From contig NZ_JAAGLT010000013.1 of NCBI RefSeq assembly GCF_010548275.1, forward strand, positions 124,001-188,000: DNA of 64,000 bases, in the 5' to 3' direction. The notes beneath the pieces were generated by a model that did not search any database, was not told the DNA's origin, and saw only the letters and a program-made list of their open reading frames with translations. This document shows, piece after piece, positions 50,732-58,982 of this stretch. The position numbers and the translations under genes are program-made. The DNA comes from Streptomyces sp. SID12488 (GTDB lineage Bacteria > Actinomycetota > Actinomycetes > Streptomycetales > Streptomycetaceae). Position 1 is the stretch's first letter, and each line of letters starts with the position of its first letter.

Positions 50732-53295
50732 GCAGCGTCGAGAACGTCACAGGTGTCGAGAACAAGGGGCGCGTGCTGCCCGTCACCGACCTCTCCCTCG
50801 TTGTGCTGATCGGGGCGTCCGGTTCGGGCAAGTCCACTTTCGCGCGGCGGCACTTCAAACCGACCGAGATCATCTCGTCGGACTTCTGCCGAGGCCTGGT
50901 CGCCGACGACGAGAACGACCAGAGCGCCAGCGGGGACGCCTTCGACGTCCTGCACTACATCGCCGGCAAGCGACTCGCGGCGGGCCGCCGTACGGTCGTC
51001 GACGCGACCAACGTCCAGGAGAGCAGCCGCAAGCAGCTGATCGAGCTGGCGCGGCAGTACGACGTGCTGCCCATCGCCATCGTCCTCGACGTGCCCGACG
51101 ACGTCTGCGCCGAACGCAATGCCTCCCGCACCGACCGGGCCGACATGCCCCGTCGGGTCATCCACCGTCACATCCGTGAACTCCGCCGCTCCCTGCGCCA
51201 CTTGGAGCGCGAGGGATTCCGCAAGGTGCACGTCCTGCGCGGTGTGGAGGAGATCGAGAGCGCCGAGGTCCGCACCGAGAAGCGCTTCAACGACCTGACC
51301 CACCTCACCGGCCCCTTCGACATCATCGGCGACATCCACGGCTGCGCCTCCGAACTGGACTCCCTGCTGGGCAAGTTGGGTTACGAGAACGGAGTGCACC
51401 CGGGCGGCCGTACCGCCGTCTTCGTGGGCGACCTCGTAGACCGGGGCCCGGACAGCCCGGGCGTGCTGCGCCGCGTGATGTCCATGGTCGGATCGGGCAA
51501 CGCGCTGTGCGTACCCGGCAACCACGAGAACAAGTACGGCCGTCACCTCAAGGGCCGCAAGGTCCAGCACACCCACGGACTCGCCGAGACCATCGAGCAG
51601 ATGGATGACGAGAGCGATGAATTCCGCTCTCAGGTAAGGGAGTTCATCGACGGCCTCGTCAGTCACTACGTCCTTGACGGCGGGCGCCTGGTGGTCTGCC
51701 ACGCCGGTCTGCCCGAGAAGTACCACGGCCGTACGTCGGGCCGGGTGCGCTCGCACGCGCTGTACGGCGAAACGACCGGGGAGACCGACGAGTTCGGCCT
51801 GCCGGTGCGCTACCCGTGGGCGGAGGACTACCGGGGCCGGGCGGCGGTGGTCTACGGTCACACTCCGGTTCCGGAGGCCAGTTGGCTGAACAACACCATC
51901 TGTCTCGACACCGGTGCCGTCTTCGGCGGCAAGCTGACCGCGCTGCGCTGGCCGGAGCGGGAACTGGTCGACGTACCGGCGGAGCAGGTCTGGTACGAGC
52001 CGGTGAGGCCGCTGCGGTCGGAGGCGCCGGGCGGGCACGACGGCCGTCCGCTGGACCTGGCGGACGTCCACGGCCGCCGGGTGGTGGAGACGCGCCACGC
52101 GGGCCGGATCACTGTCCGCGAGGAGAACGCGGCGGCGGCCCTGGAGGTCATGAGCCGTTTCGCGGTGGACCCGCGGCTGCTGCCGTACCTGCCGCCGACG
52201 ATGGCTCCGACGGCGACCTCTCATGTCGAGGGCTATCTGGAGCACCCGGCGGAGGCGTTCGAGCAGTACCGGGCCGACGGTGTCGAGCGGGTCGTGTGCG
52301 AGGAGAAGCACATGGGTTCGCGGGCGGTGGTGCTGGTGTGCCGTGACGTGGAGGTGGCTCGGAAGCGGTTCGGTGTGAACGGTGACGGTCCTACGGGGGC
52401 GCTGTACACGCGTACCGGGCGTCCGTTCGTCGACGACCCGACGGTGACCGAGGAGATCCTCGGCCGGGTACGGGCGGCGGCGGACGGGGCCGGTCTGTGG
52501 GAGGAGCTGGGCACCGACTGGCTGCTGCTGGACGCCGAGTTGATGCCGTGGTCGCTGAAGGCGTCCGGGCTGCTGCGGTCGCAGTACGCGGCGGTCGGCG
52601 CCGCTTCCGGGGCGGTGTTCCCGGGGGCGCTGGCCGCGCTGGAGGGTGCGGCGGCGCGGGGCATCGACGTGCGGGACCTGCTCGCACGTCAGCGTGAACG
52701 GGCTTCGGACGCCTCGGCGTTCACGGCGGCCTACCGGCGCTACTGCTGGCCGACGCAGGGTCTGGACGGGGTCCGCCTGGCGCCCTTCCAGGTCCTGGCG
52801 ACGGAGGGGCGCAGCCTGGCCGGTCTGCCCCACGATGAACAACTGGCCCTGCTGGACCGGCTGGTGGAGCACGACGGTACGGGTCTGCTGCAGACGACCC
52901 GTCGGCTGTACGTGGACACGGCCGACGCGGAGTCGGTGCGGGCGGGCGTGGACTGGTGGCTGGAGATGACCGGGCGGGGCGGTGAGGGCATGGTCGTCAA
53001 ACCGCTCGGCGGGGTGGTGCGTGACGGGAAGGGACGGCTGGTGCAGCCCGGCATCAAGTGCCGGGGGCGTGAGTACCTGCGGATCATCTACGGTCCGGAG
53101 TACACCCGGCCGGAGAACCTTGCCCGGCTGCGGGGGCGGTTCCTGAATCACAAGCGGTCGCTGGCGATCAGGGAGTACGTGCTGGGGCTGGAGGCGCTGG
53201 ACCGGCTGGCGGAGGGGGAGCCGTTGTGGCGGGTGCATGAGGCGGTGTTCGGGGTGCTGGCGCTGGAGTCGGAGCCGGTGGATCCGCGGCTTTAG
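50728..53295 (+). CDS. pnkp: Pnkp, polynucleotide kinase-phosphatase-ligase for RNA repair
   Basis: An 855-aa three-domain enzyme. The kinase domain has P-loop GASGSGKST (29-37). The phosphatase (metallophosphoesterase) domain has GDIHGCASELD, GDLVDRGPDSP and GNHENKYGRH (about 190-280). The C-terminal adenylyltransferase has the nucleotidyl lysine in EEKHMGSRAV (Lys527). Kinase and phosphatase heal the RNA ends and the ligase seals; with Hen1 it repairs ribotoxin-cleaved tRNA. The ATG overlaps the hen1 stop. A dispersed repeat follows. Confidence 0.95.
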   Translation: MSSVENVTGVENKGRVLPVTDLSLVVLIGASGSGKSTFARRHFKPTEIISSDFCRGLVADDENDQSASGDAFDVLHYIAGKRLAAGRRTVVDATNVQESSRKQLIELARQYDVLPIAIVLDVPDDVCAERNASRTDRADMPRRVIHRHIRELRRSLRHLEREGFRKVHVLRGVEEIESAEVRTEKRFNDLTHLTGPFDIIGDIHGCASELDSLLGKLGYENGVHPGGRTAVFVGDLVDRGPDSPGVLRRVMSMVGSGNALCVPGNHENKYGRHLKGRKVQHTHGLAETIEQMDDESDEFRSQVREFIDGLVSHYVLDGGRLVVCHAGLPEKYHGRTSGRVRSHALYGETTGETDEFGLPVRYPWAEDYRGRAAVVYGHTPVPEASWLNNTICLDTGAVFGGKLTALRWPERELVDVPAEQVWYEPVRPLRSEAPGGHDGRPLDLADVHGRRVVETRHAGRITVREENAAAALEVMSRFAVDPRLLPYLPPTMAPTATSHVEGYLEHPAEAFEQYRADGVERVVCEEKHMGSRAVVLVCRDVEVARKRFGVNGDGPTGALYTRTGRPFVDDPTVTEEILGRVRAAADGAGLWEELGTDWLLLDAELMPWSLKASGLLRSQYAAVGAASGAVFPGALAALEGAAARGIDVRDLLARQRERASDASAFTAAYRRYCWPTQGLDGVRLAPFQVLATEGRSLAGLPHDEQLALLDRLVEHDGTGLLQTTRRLYVDTADAESVRAGVDWWLEMTGRGGEGMVVKPLGGVVRDGKGRLVQPGIKCRGREYLRIIYGPEYTRPENLARLRGRFLNHKRSLAIREYVLGLEALDRLAEGEPLWRVHEAVFGVLALESEPVDPRL

Positions 53296-53296
53296 G

Positions 53297-53440
53297 GGGT
53301 GGCGGGGGGTTTTCGCTCCCGCCACCCCTACCCGTCCCATCCAGTACCTGGGGGCTGCGCCCCCAGACCCCCCTTCGGCCTGAACGGCCTCGTCCTCAAA
53401 CGCCGGACGGGCTGGGGAGATGCCGGCCGGCGCTGGAGGG
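53297..53440. repeat. dispersed intergenic repeat, copy B
   Basis: Copy B of the element at 24697 and 58063. It contains CTGGGGGC-TGC-GCCCCCAG, a second stem GGCC-TGAAC-GGCC, and CCTCAAACGCCGG (53394-53406) followed by a partly matching inverted arm (53427-53439). A partial extra piece with the CCTCGTCCTCAGGCGCCGG tail lies at 53489-53530. The repeat fills the gap between the convergent Pnkp and NAD-kinase-like genes. Confidence 0.85.
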
Positions 53441-53551
53441 GTGCCGCCTGGACCGCAGATGTGGTGGGGGCGGGTTGGCGGGAAGCGAAGCTTGGGCTGG
53501 ACGGGCCTCGTCCTCAGGCGCCGGACGGGCTGGAGATGCGGGCCGGGGGTG

Positions 53552-54451
53552 TCAGCCCACCAGGCGCAGTCGCTCCCCGCACACCCCCACCCGCACCGTC
53601 TGCCCCCACGTCAGTTGCACCGCATCCCCCTCCATCCCGTCCCCGAACGCCACCAACCGCTCCGACTCCACCGTGAGCCGAAGCCCTGACCCTGCCGCCA
53701 ACTCGCCCTCCACCAACGACGTTCCCGTGACCGGCGAGGGCCACGCCTCCCGGACGAACCACAGCAGGCGGTCGTCGGTGGGGCGGGGCAGGGTCAGGGT
53801 GGCGCCCCGTTCCTGCCACACCGACCGCAACCATCCACTCGCCCCGGTCCCTGTTCCCACCAGTACCCCGGACGAGGCCTGGGCCTCGACGGCACCCCTG
53901 TCGTCGTCGAGGCCCAGGCTGTACCGGACCGTCTGGTGGCCGGGTGCCCCGAGGTAGATCTCGTTGAGGGCGACCAGCCGCTGTGTGTCGTCCGCGACGG
54001 CCTCGACCATGGTGAGTTCGTCGACGCCGGTGTCCCGTGCGAGCACCGCGGGCAGCAGTCCCGCCATGTCTCCCGGCCGGTGTCGCACCAGCACCCCGGG
54101 ATTGCGCCCGGGATCGGTGTCGACGCCCAGAACCGGCTGCCCCGTGAGGTACTTGGCGACATTCGCCACCAGCCCGTCCTGCCCGACCACGACGACCACG
54201 TCCTCGGGAGCGAAGAGGAAACGGTCCAAGTCGGCTCGCTCTACCCGGCTCTGACGCCATGTCAGGGGAATCGCCGCCGTCACCTCCGCCATGGACCGGC
54301 GGGTTCGGCGGTGGCGTTCGGCGACCTCCTCGATGTCCCGTCCCCGGGAGCGCAGGAAGTAGGCGGCCTGGCCGTGCGTGCCGTGCCGGGCCACCAACTC
54401 CTCGTACTCCGTGGTGCGGTGGACCAGGACGGCCCGCGGAGCCAGGCTCAC
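53552..54451 (-). CDS. NAD(P)-kinase-fold protein with altered GGDG motif
   Basis: A 299-aa protein with an NAD-kinase-like fold: VVVVGQDGLVANVAKYLTGQ in place of GGDGT, PVLGVDTDPGRNPGVLVRH, MVEAVADDTQRLVALNEIYL, and SSGVLVGTGTGASGWLRSV in place of the STPTGSTAY block. The first Gly of the diphosphate loop is replaced (GQDG), so catalysis by the classic mechanism is doubtful. GTG at 54451 overlaps the SPFH stop by 4 bp (GTGA). It is co-transcribed with SPFH; the two may form a membrane or stress module. The exact function is unknown. Confidence 0.75.
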   Translation of the reverse strand: MSLAPRAVLVHRTTEYEELVARHGTHGQAAYFLRSRGRDIEEVAERHRRTRRSMAEVTAAIPLTWRQSRVERADLDRFLFAPEDVVVVVGQDGLVANVAKYLTGQPVLGVDTDPGRNPGVLVRHRPGDMAGLLPAVLARDTGVDELTMVEAVADDTQRLVALNEIYLGAPGHQTVRYSLGLDDDRGAVEAQASSGVLVGTGTGASGWLRSVWQERGATLTLPRPTDDRLLWFVREAWPSPVTGTSLVEGELAAGSGLRLTVESERLVAFGDGMEGDAVQLTWGQTVRVGVCGERLRLVG

Positions 54452-55464
54452 TCCCGCGCTCCTCCCAGCCTGGCGAGCAGGCCGGTCAGTACGTCCGGTG
54501 ACACCGTCAGGCTGTCGATGCGGGGCAGGTTCTCGGCGAGCCGTGTGCCCGTCAGGGCGTGCAGCATGGCCACATCCGCGTCGGCGTGGGCGTGCAGCCA
54601 CGCCGTCTGGGCCTGGGCCCGTGCCTCGCCCACCCCGCGCACGCTCGCGGCCTCGGCCTCGGCCAGCCGTACCACCCGCGCTGCCTCGGCCTGGGCCCGT
54701 ACCGCGTCGGCCGCCGCGTACTCCTCGGCCTCCCGGCGGGCGTTCGTACCCCGCTGGTCGACCAACTGCTCTTCCCTCCGGGCGAGTTCGATCTGGCTGG
54801 CCAGTTCGTTCTCGGCGATGGTCCGCTCGCGTTCGACGGCCACCGCACGGCGTTCGTACGTCGCCCGGTCGGCCTCCTGCTGGATCTGTTCGCGGGCCGG
54901 AGTCCGCAACGCCCGCTCCACCTCGGGCTCCGGCCGCAGGGCCACCACCCGTACGGCCACGACCTCGATGCCCGTGGCCGGCAGGCGTGGCTCGGCGGCC
55001 AGTCCCGCCGCGACCCGTTCCCGCACCGACGCCACCCCGTCGACCAGCGCGGACGCCAGTGCCGTACGGGCCAGGACATCCAGGGCGTGCTGCTGGGCCG
55101 TCTCCGTCAGCAGTGTCGCCAGCTGCTCCAGGGGCGCGCTCCGCCAGACGCCTGTGTCCGGGTCGACGGAGAAGTCGAGGCGGGTGGCGGCCAGGGCGGG
55201 GTCGCTGACGCGGTAGGTGACGGTCGCCTGGACCGCGACGTCCTGGAAGTCGGACGTACGGGCGTGGAAGGTCATTGCCAACTCCCGGTCGTCGACCGGG
55301 ACTTCGGAGAGTGTGGCGGTCAGGGCACGGAACCAGAAACTGAGCCCGGGACCGTCGTGCGCCAGTCGGCCGGAGCGGTGGTGGCGGATGTGGGCCGTGG
55401 GTGTGCCACGCAGATGGCGCCAGCCGAGGCGCCGGGTGATGTCGGCCATGTGCCTGTCGTCCAT
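54448..55464 (-). CDS. SPFH (band 7/prohibitin) domain protein
   Basis: A protein of about 338 aa. The SPFH domain occupies about 60-215 (LSEVPVDDRELAMTFHARTS, VAVQATVTYRVSDPALAA, GIEVVAVRVVALRPEPEVER). A long charged coiled coil follows (RREEQLVDQRGTNARREAEEY). There is no N-terminal membrane anchor, unlike flotillins, so it is likely soluble or peripheral. The start is uncertain: ATG 55464 or 55449 are near the conserved part, while a GTG at 55509 would add 15 residues. It is divergent from arginine deiminase across twin operators. Confidence 0.75.
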   Translation of the reverse strand: MDDRHMADITRRLGWRHLRGTPTAHIRHHRSGRLAHDGPGLSFWFRALTATLSEVPVDDRELAMTFHARTSDFQDVAVQATVTYRVSDPALAATRLDFSVDPDTGVWRSAPLEQLATLLTETAQQHALDVLARTALASALVDGVASVRERVAAGLAAEPRLPATGIEVVAVRVVALRPEPEVERALRTPAREQIQQEADRATYERRAVAVERERTIAENELASQIELARREEQLVDQRGTNARREAEEYAAADAVRAQAEAARVVRLAEAEAASVRGVGEARAQAQTAWLHAHADADVAMLHALTGTRLAENLPRIDSLTVSPDVLTGLLARLGGARE

Positions 55465-55515
55465 CCCCTCGTCCGGTGCGGGAGTGTCTGCGCACAGGCA
55501 CTCCCGCACCCCTTG

Positions 55516-55564
55516 TCGTCATGTAGACGATATCTGCTCCGCTCGCTTATCGTCAAGGGGACGA
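55516..55564. promoter_or_regulatory. twin operators TCGTC-N5-GACGA between divergent genes
   Basis: Two copies of TCGTC-N5-GACGA lie 34 bp apart (55516-55530 and 55550-55564) between the SPFH operon and the arginine deiminase gene. Each copy is preceded by TA on its own strand (TATCGTC). The outer arms GACGATA/TATCGTC also form a larger inverted repeat. Symmetry suggests one regulator binding both promoters. Confidence 0.65.
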
Positions 55565-55649
55565 GATGGAGAGGTGGGGCGGGGAGGGTTATCGCACGTA
55601 TACCGCCGACCAGCGGGTGAACAGGGTGCGAAGTGGTCAGGATGGAGGC

Positions 55650-56876
55650 ATGGGATTCCATGTCGACTCCGAGGCCGGGCGGCTGCGCCGCGTCATCCTG
55701 CACCGGCCGGATCTAGAGCTCAAAAGGCTCACCCCCAGCAACAAGGACGCGCTCCTCTTCGACGACGTCCTGTGGGTGCGCCGTGCGCGCGCCGAGCACG
55801 ACGGCTTCGCGGACGTGCTGCGCGACCGGGGCGTCGTCGTCCACCTCTTCGGCGACCTGCTCATCGAGGCCCTGGCGATCCCGGCGGCCCGCACCCTCGT
55901 ACTCGACCGGGTCTTCGACGAGAAGGAGTACGGGCCGCTGGCCACCGACCATCTCCGTGCCGCCTTCGAGGGCCTGCCCGCCCCCGAGTTGGCCGAACTG
56001 CTCATCGGAGGCATCACCAAACGCGAGTTCCTGGCCGCGCACGCGGAACCGGCCTCTGTCCGCTTCCATGTCATGGACCTGGACGACTTCCTTCTCGGCC
56101 CCCTCCCCAACCATCTCTTCACCCGGGACACCTCGGCCTGGATCTACGACGGCGTCTCCATCAACGCGATGCGCTGGCCGGCGCGCCAGCGGGAGACCGT
56201 CCACTTCGAGGCGATCTACCGGCATCACCCGCTCTTCCGTGACGAAACCTTTTCCCTCTGGTCGGAGGGTCAGGCGGACTACCCCTCCACCATCGAGGGC
56301 GGGGATGTCCTCGTCATCGGCAACGGCGCGGTACTCATCGGTATGAGCGAGCGCACCACGCCCCAGGCGGTCGAGATGCTCGCGCACAAGCTTTTCGCCG
56401 CCGGTTCGGCCGAGACGATCGTGGCGCTCGACATGCCCAAGCGGCGTGCGTTCATGCACCTCGACACCGTGATGACGATGGTCGACGGAGACACCTTCAC
56501 CCAGTACGCAGGCCTCGGCATGCTCCGCTCGTACACCATCGAACCGGGCGTCGGGGACAAGGAGTTGAAGGTCACCGACCATCCGCCGGAGCACATGCAC
56601 CGGGCGATCGCCGCCGCGCTCGGGCTGAGCGAGATCCGCGTGCTGACCGCGACCCAGGACGTGCACGCGGCCGAGCGTGAGCAGTGGGACGACGGCTGCA
56701 ACGTCCTCGCCGTCGAGCCGGGTGTGGTGGTCGCGTACGAGCGCAACGCGACCACCAACACGCATCTGCGCAAGCAGGGCATCGAGGTGATAGAGATCCC
56801 GGGCAGTGAGCTGGGGCGGGGGAGGGGCGGTCCGCGCTGTATGAGCTGCCCGGTGCAACGGGATGCGGTGACGTAG
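55650..56876 (+). CDS. arcA: arginine deiminase
   Basis: A 408-aa arginine deiminase, which converts arginine to citrulline and ammonia. The guanidino-binding and catalytic parts are visible: GFHVDSEAGRLRRVILHRPD, FTRDTSAWIYDG, the HLDTVMTMVD block with catalytic His/Asp, and the catalytic cysteine in GPRCMSCPVQRD at the C-terminus. The ATG at 55650 has GGAGG just upstream. Ornithine carbamoyltransferase follows 167 bp later, which together with it forms the first two steps of the ADI pathway; no carbamate kinase gene is seen. Confidence 0.95.
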   Translation: MGFHVDSEAGRLRRVILHRPDLELKRLTPSNKDALLFDDVLWVRRARAEHDGFADVLRDRGVVVHLFGDLLIEALAIPAARTLVLDRVFDEKEYGPLATDHLRAAFEGLPAPELAELLIGGITKREFLAAHAEPASVRFHVMDLDDFLLGPLPNHLFTRDTSAWIYDGVSINAMRWPARQRETVHFEAIYRHHPLFRDETFSLWSEGQADYPSTIEGGDVLVIGNGAVLIGMSERTTPQAVEMLAHKLFAAGSAETIVALDMPKRRAFMHLDTVMTMVDGDTFTQYAGLGMLRSYTIEPGVGDKELKVTDHPPEHMHRAIAAALGLSEIRVLTATQDVHAAEREQWDDGCNVLAVEPGVVVAYERNATTNTHLRKQGIEVIEIPGSELGRGRGGPRCMSCPVQRDAVT

Positions 56877-56915
56877 CGGTGTGGGGTGGGGCTTGTCCCT
56901 GCCCCGCCTCTCGGT

Positions 56916-56940
56916 GGGTCGGGGTCGGGGTCGGGGTCGG
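56916..56940 (+). repeat. GGGGTC hexamer repeat with G-run pattern
   Basis: Three tandem GGGGTC units plus a partial unit, giving four runs of three or four G on the plus strand within 25 bases. It lies just after arcA. It could form a G-quadruplex in the arcA 3' untranslated region. Confidence 0.6.
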
Positions 56941-57043
56941 CTCGGTGGTCTCGAATACCTGACCGCATAGAAATGTAATGAGTCGTATAGACTTCCATTC
57001 GTCTGTGTCCTGTACGCCCTGCCGGATCACCTGGAGCGCCCCC

Positions 57044-58054
57044 ATGGCGACTGTCCCGACCGCCCTCGCCGGGCGCCACTTCCTCAAGGAGCTGGACTTC
57101 ACCGGGGAGGAGTTCCGTGGGCTGCTCGACCTCGCCGCCGAGCTGAAGGCGGCGAAGAAGGCCGGGGCGGAGACGCGGTACCTGGCGGGGAAGAACATCG
57201 CCCTGATCTTCGAGAAGACCTCGACGCGTACGCGCTGCGCGTTCGAGGTCGCGGCGGCCGATCAGGGCGCCTCGACGACGTACCTCGATCCGTCGGGTTC
57301 GCAGATGGGCCACAAGGAGTCCGTGAAGGACACCGCGCGGGTGCTCGGGCGGATGTACGACGGGATCGAGTTCCGTGGTGACAGCCAGGCGGCGGTGGAG
57401 GAGCTGGCCGCGTACGCGGGCGTACCGGTGTTCAACGGTCTGACCGACGACTGGCACCCCACCCAGATGCTGGCCGACGTGCTGACGATGATCGAACACG
57501 GCGGCGGCAAGCCGTTGAAGGAGATCGCCTTCGCCTACCTCGGCGACGCGCGCTTCAACATGGGCAACTCGTATCTGGTCACCGGCGCGCTGCTGGGCAT
57601 GGACGTACGGATCGTCGCGCCGCGGGCCTACTGGCCCGCCGAGGACGTCGTCGCCGGCGCGCGGAAGCTGGCGGAGGCGAGCGGGGCGCGGGTGACGCTG
57701 ACCGAGGATGTGCCGGAGGGTGTGCGGGGCGTCGACTTCGTCGCCACCGATGTGTGGGTGTCGATGGGGGAGCCGAAGGCGGTGTGGGCCGAGCGGATCG
57801 CGGCGCTGGCCTCGTACGCCGTCACGATGGATGTCCTGCGGGCGACGGGGAACGCGGACGTGAAGTTCCTGCACTGTCTGCCGGCGTTCCATGATCTCGG
57901 TACGAAGGTCGGGCGCGAGATATACGAGACGTACGGGCTGGAGTCCCTGGAGGTCACGGACGAGGTGTTCGAGTCCGCGCACTCGGTGGTGTTCGACGAG
58001 GCGGAGAACCGGCTGCACACGATCAAGGCGGTGCTGGTCGCTTCGCTGGGGTGA
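57044..58054 (+). CDS. argF: ornithine carbamoyltransferase
   Basis: A 336-aa OTCase. Carbamoyl-phosphate site FEKTSTRTRCAFE (about 54-66), HPTQMLADVLTM, and the ornithine site FLHCLPAFHD near the C-terminus are all intact. Pairing with arcA suggests the catabolic (ArcB) direction, citrulline to ornithine plus carbamoyl phosphate, though the fold does not tell. ATG at 57044 has GGAG about 8 bases upstream. The 5' region (about 56960-57000) is AT-rich with ATAGAAATGTAATGAG, a possible promoter or ARG-box site. Confidence 0.95.
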   Translation: MATVPTALAGRHFLKELDFTGEEFRGLLDLAAELKAAKKAGAETRYLAGKNIALIFEKTSTRTRCAFEVAAADQGASTTYLDPSGSQMGHKESVKDTARVLGRMYDGIEFRGDSQAAVEELAAYAGVPVFNGLTDDWHPTQMLADVLTMIEHGGGKPLKEIAFAYLGDARFNMGNSYLVTGALLGMDVRIVAPRAYWPAEDVVAGARKLAEASGARVTLTEDVPEGVRGVDFVATDVWVSMGEPKAVWAERIAALASYAVTMDVLRATGNADVKFLHCLPAFHDLGTKVGREIYETYGLESLEVTDEVFESAHSVVFDEAENRLHTIKAVLVASLG

Positions 58055-58062
58055 GGGTCGCG

Positions 58063-58218
58063 TTCCGGGCGGTGGTTTCTCGCCCCCGCCGCCCGTACCC
58101 GTCCCTCCCCCAGGGGGGGGACCCCCACTGGGGGCTGCGCCCCCAGACCCCCCTTTCGCGCTGAACGCGCTGGTCCTCAAACGCCGGACGGGCTGGAAAT
58201 GCCGGCCGGCGTTTGAGG
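58063..58218. repeat. dispersed intergenic repeat, copy C
   Basis: Copy C of the element at 24697 and 53297. The CTGGGGGC-TGC-GCCCCCAG stem is present, then GCGC-TGAAC-GCGC (instead of GGCC/GGCC). The tail CCTCAAACGCCGG (58175-58187) pairs perfectly with 58206-58218. It lies between the convergent argF and ATP-binding-protein genes, with the last arm ending 3 bp before the minus-strand stop. Confidence 0.87.
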
Positions 58219-58220
58219 AG

Positions 58221-58673
58221 TTACGCGCGGCGCCACTGGGCCGGTACCACGGGTACCCGGAACCACACCGCCTTGCCCGAGTCGGTGGTCCGGTGGCCGC
58301 ACGACGAGCTGAGCGTTCGGATCAGCAGCAGCCCCCGGCCATGTTCCTGCCAGGGATCCGGCTCCTCCGACAACGGCCGCGTCAGATTCCCTGGCGGCGC
58401 CGGGTCGGGATCGTGCACCTCGACCTGGCAACTGGTCGGCAGCAGCTCCACCACCAGCTCTATCGGCGTGTCCCCAGCCGTGTGTTCCACGGCGTTCGCG
58501 ACCAGCTCGGCGGTGAGCAGCTCCGCCGTGTCGCAGTCCGCCGCCGCGTGCTCCAGCTCGGTCAGAGCCGTGCGGACCAGCGCGCGGGCGACAGGCACCG
58601 CGGCGGCGGTGTGCGGCAGGGCGATACGCCAGGAGGCGGGGGCGGGGGGTTCTTGCACGGCGGTTCCGTTCAT
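58221..58673 (-). CDS. ATP-binding anti-sigma-factor-type protein
   Basis: A 150-aa GHKL ATPase of the SpoIIAB/RsbW-like group (HATPase_c_2). The N-box is ELVANAVEHTAG, the G1 region VEVHDPDPA, and the G2 loop HGRGLLLIRTL. There is no histidine kinase part. Such proteins bind sigma factors or anti-sigma antagonists, or act as small switch kinases in Streptomyces; the partner is not in the window. Start ATG 58673. It is divergent from the enoyl-CoA hydratase gene. Confidence 0.85.
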   Translation of the reverse strand: MNGTAVQEPPAPASWRIALPHTAAAVPVARALVRTALTELEHAAADCDTAELLTAELVANAVEHTAGDTPIELVVELLPTSCQVEVHDPDPAPPGNLTRPLSEEPDPWQEHGRGLLLIRTLSSSCGHRTTDSGKAVWFRVPVVPAQWRRA

Positions 58674-58982
58674 GGAGCAGGCTGTCCTGCTTTCAACAAT
58701 AGGGATGGTGCGGCGAGGTCCGGCAGAGGTACTGGTCGGGCAGAGGCACTGGTCCGGCGCCGCACGGGACTTTCGGCCCCGCTCACCGTTCGGCTTACCC
58801 AGACCAACGGCCCGTCTCCCACGACCACTCCCACTGTTACCGCGTTATTGACTTCTCGTGACGTGACCAGATCACCGAAACAGGCCGTCACCGGTCGGCA
58901 TATCGCGCACTCATGACGACAGTCACATATGAGTGATAACTTCGTTGGACAGTCGTCCCCCGTTCGACGAGGAGGCCCGCGC
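58674..58982. other. divergent intergenic region, 309 bp
   Basis: Contains promoters for the ATP-binding protein and the aromatic-acid module. CACTCAT (58908-58914) and ATGAGTG (58929-58935) form an inverted repeat. No gene supported. Confidence 0.5.
58908..58935. promoter_or_regulatory. inverted repeat CACTCAT/ATGAGTG
   Basis: A perfect 7-bp inverted repeat with a 14-base spacer, 48 bp before the enoyl-CoA hydratase start. A regulator such as the PaaX protein encoded downstream could bind here; this is only inferred from position. Confidence 0.45.
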
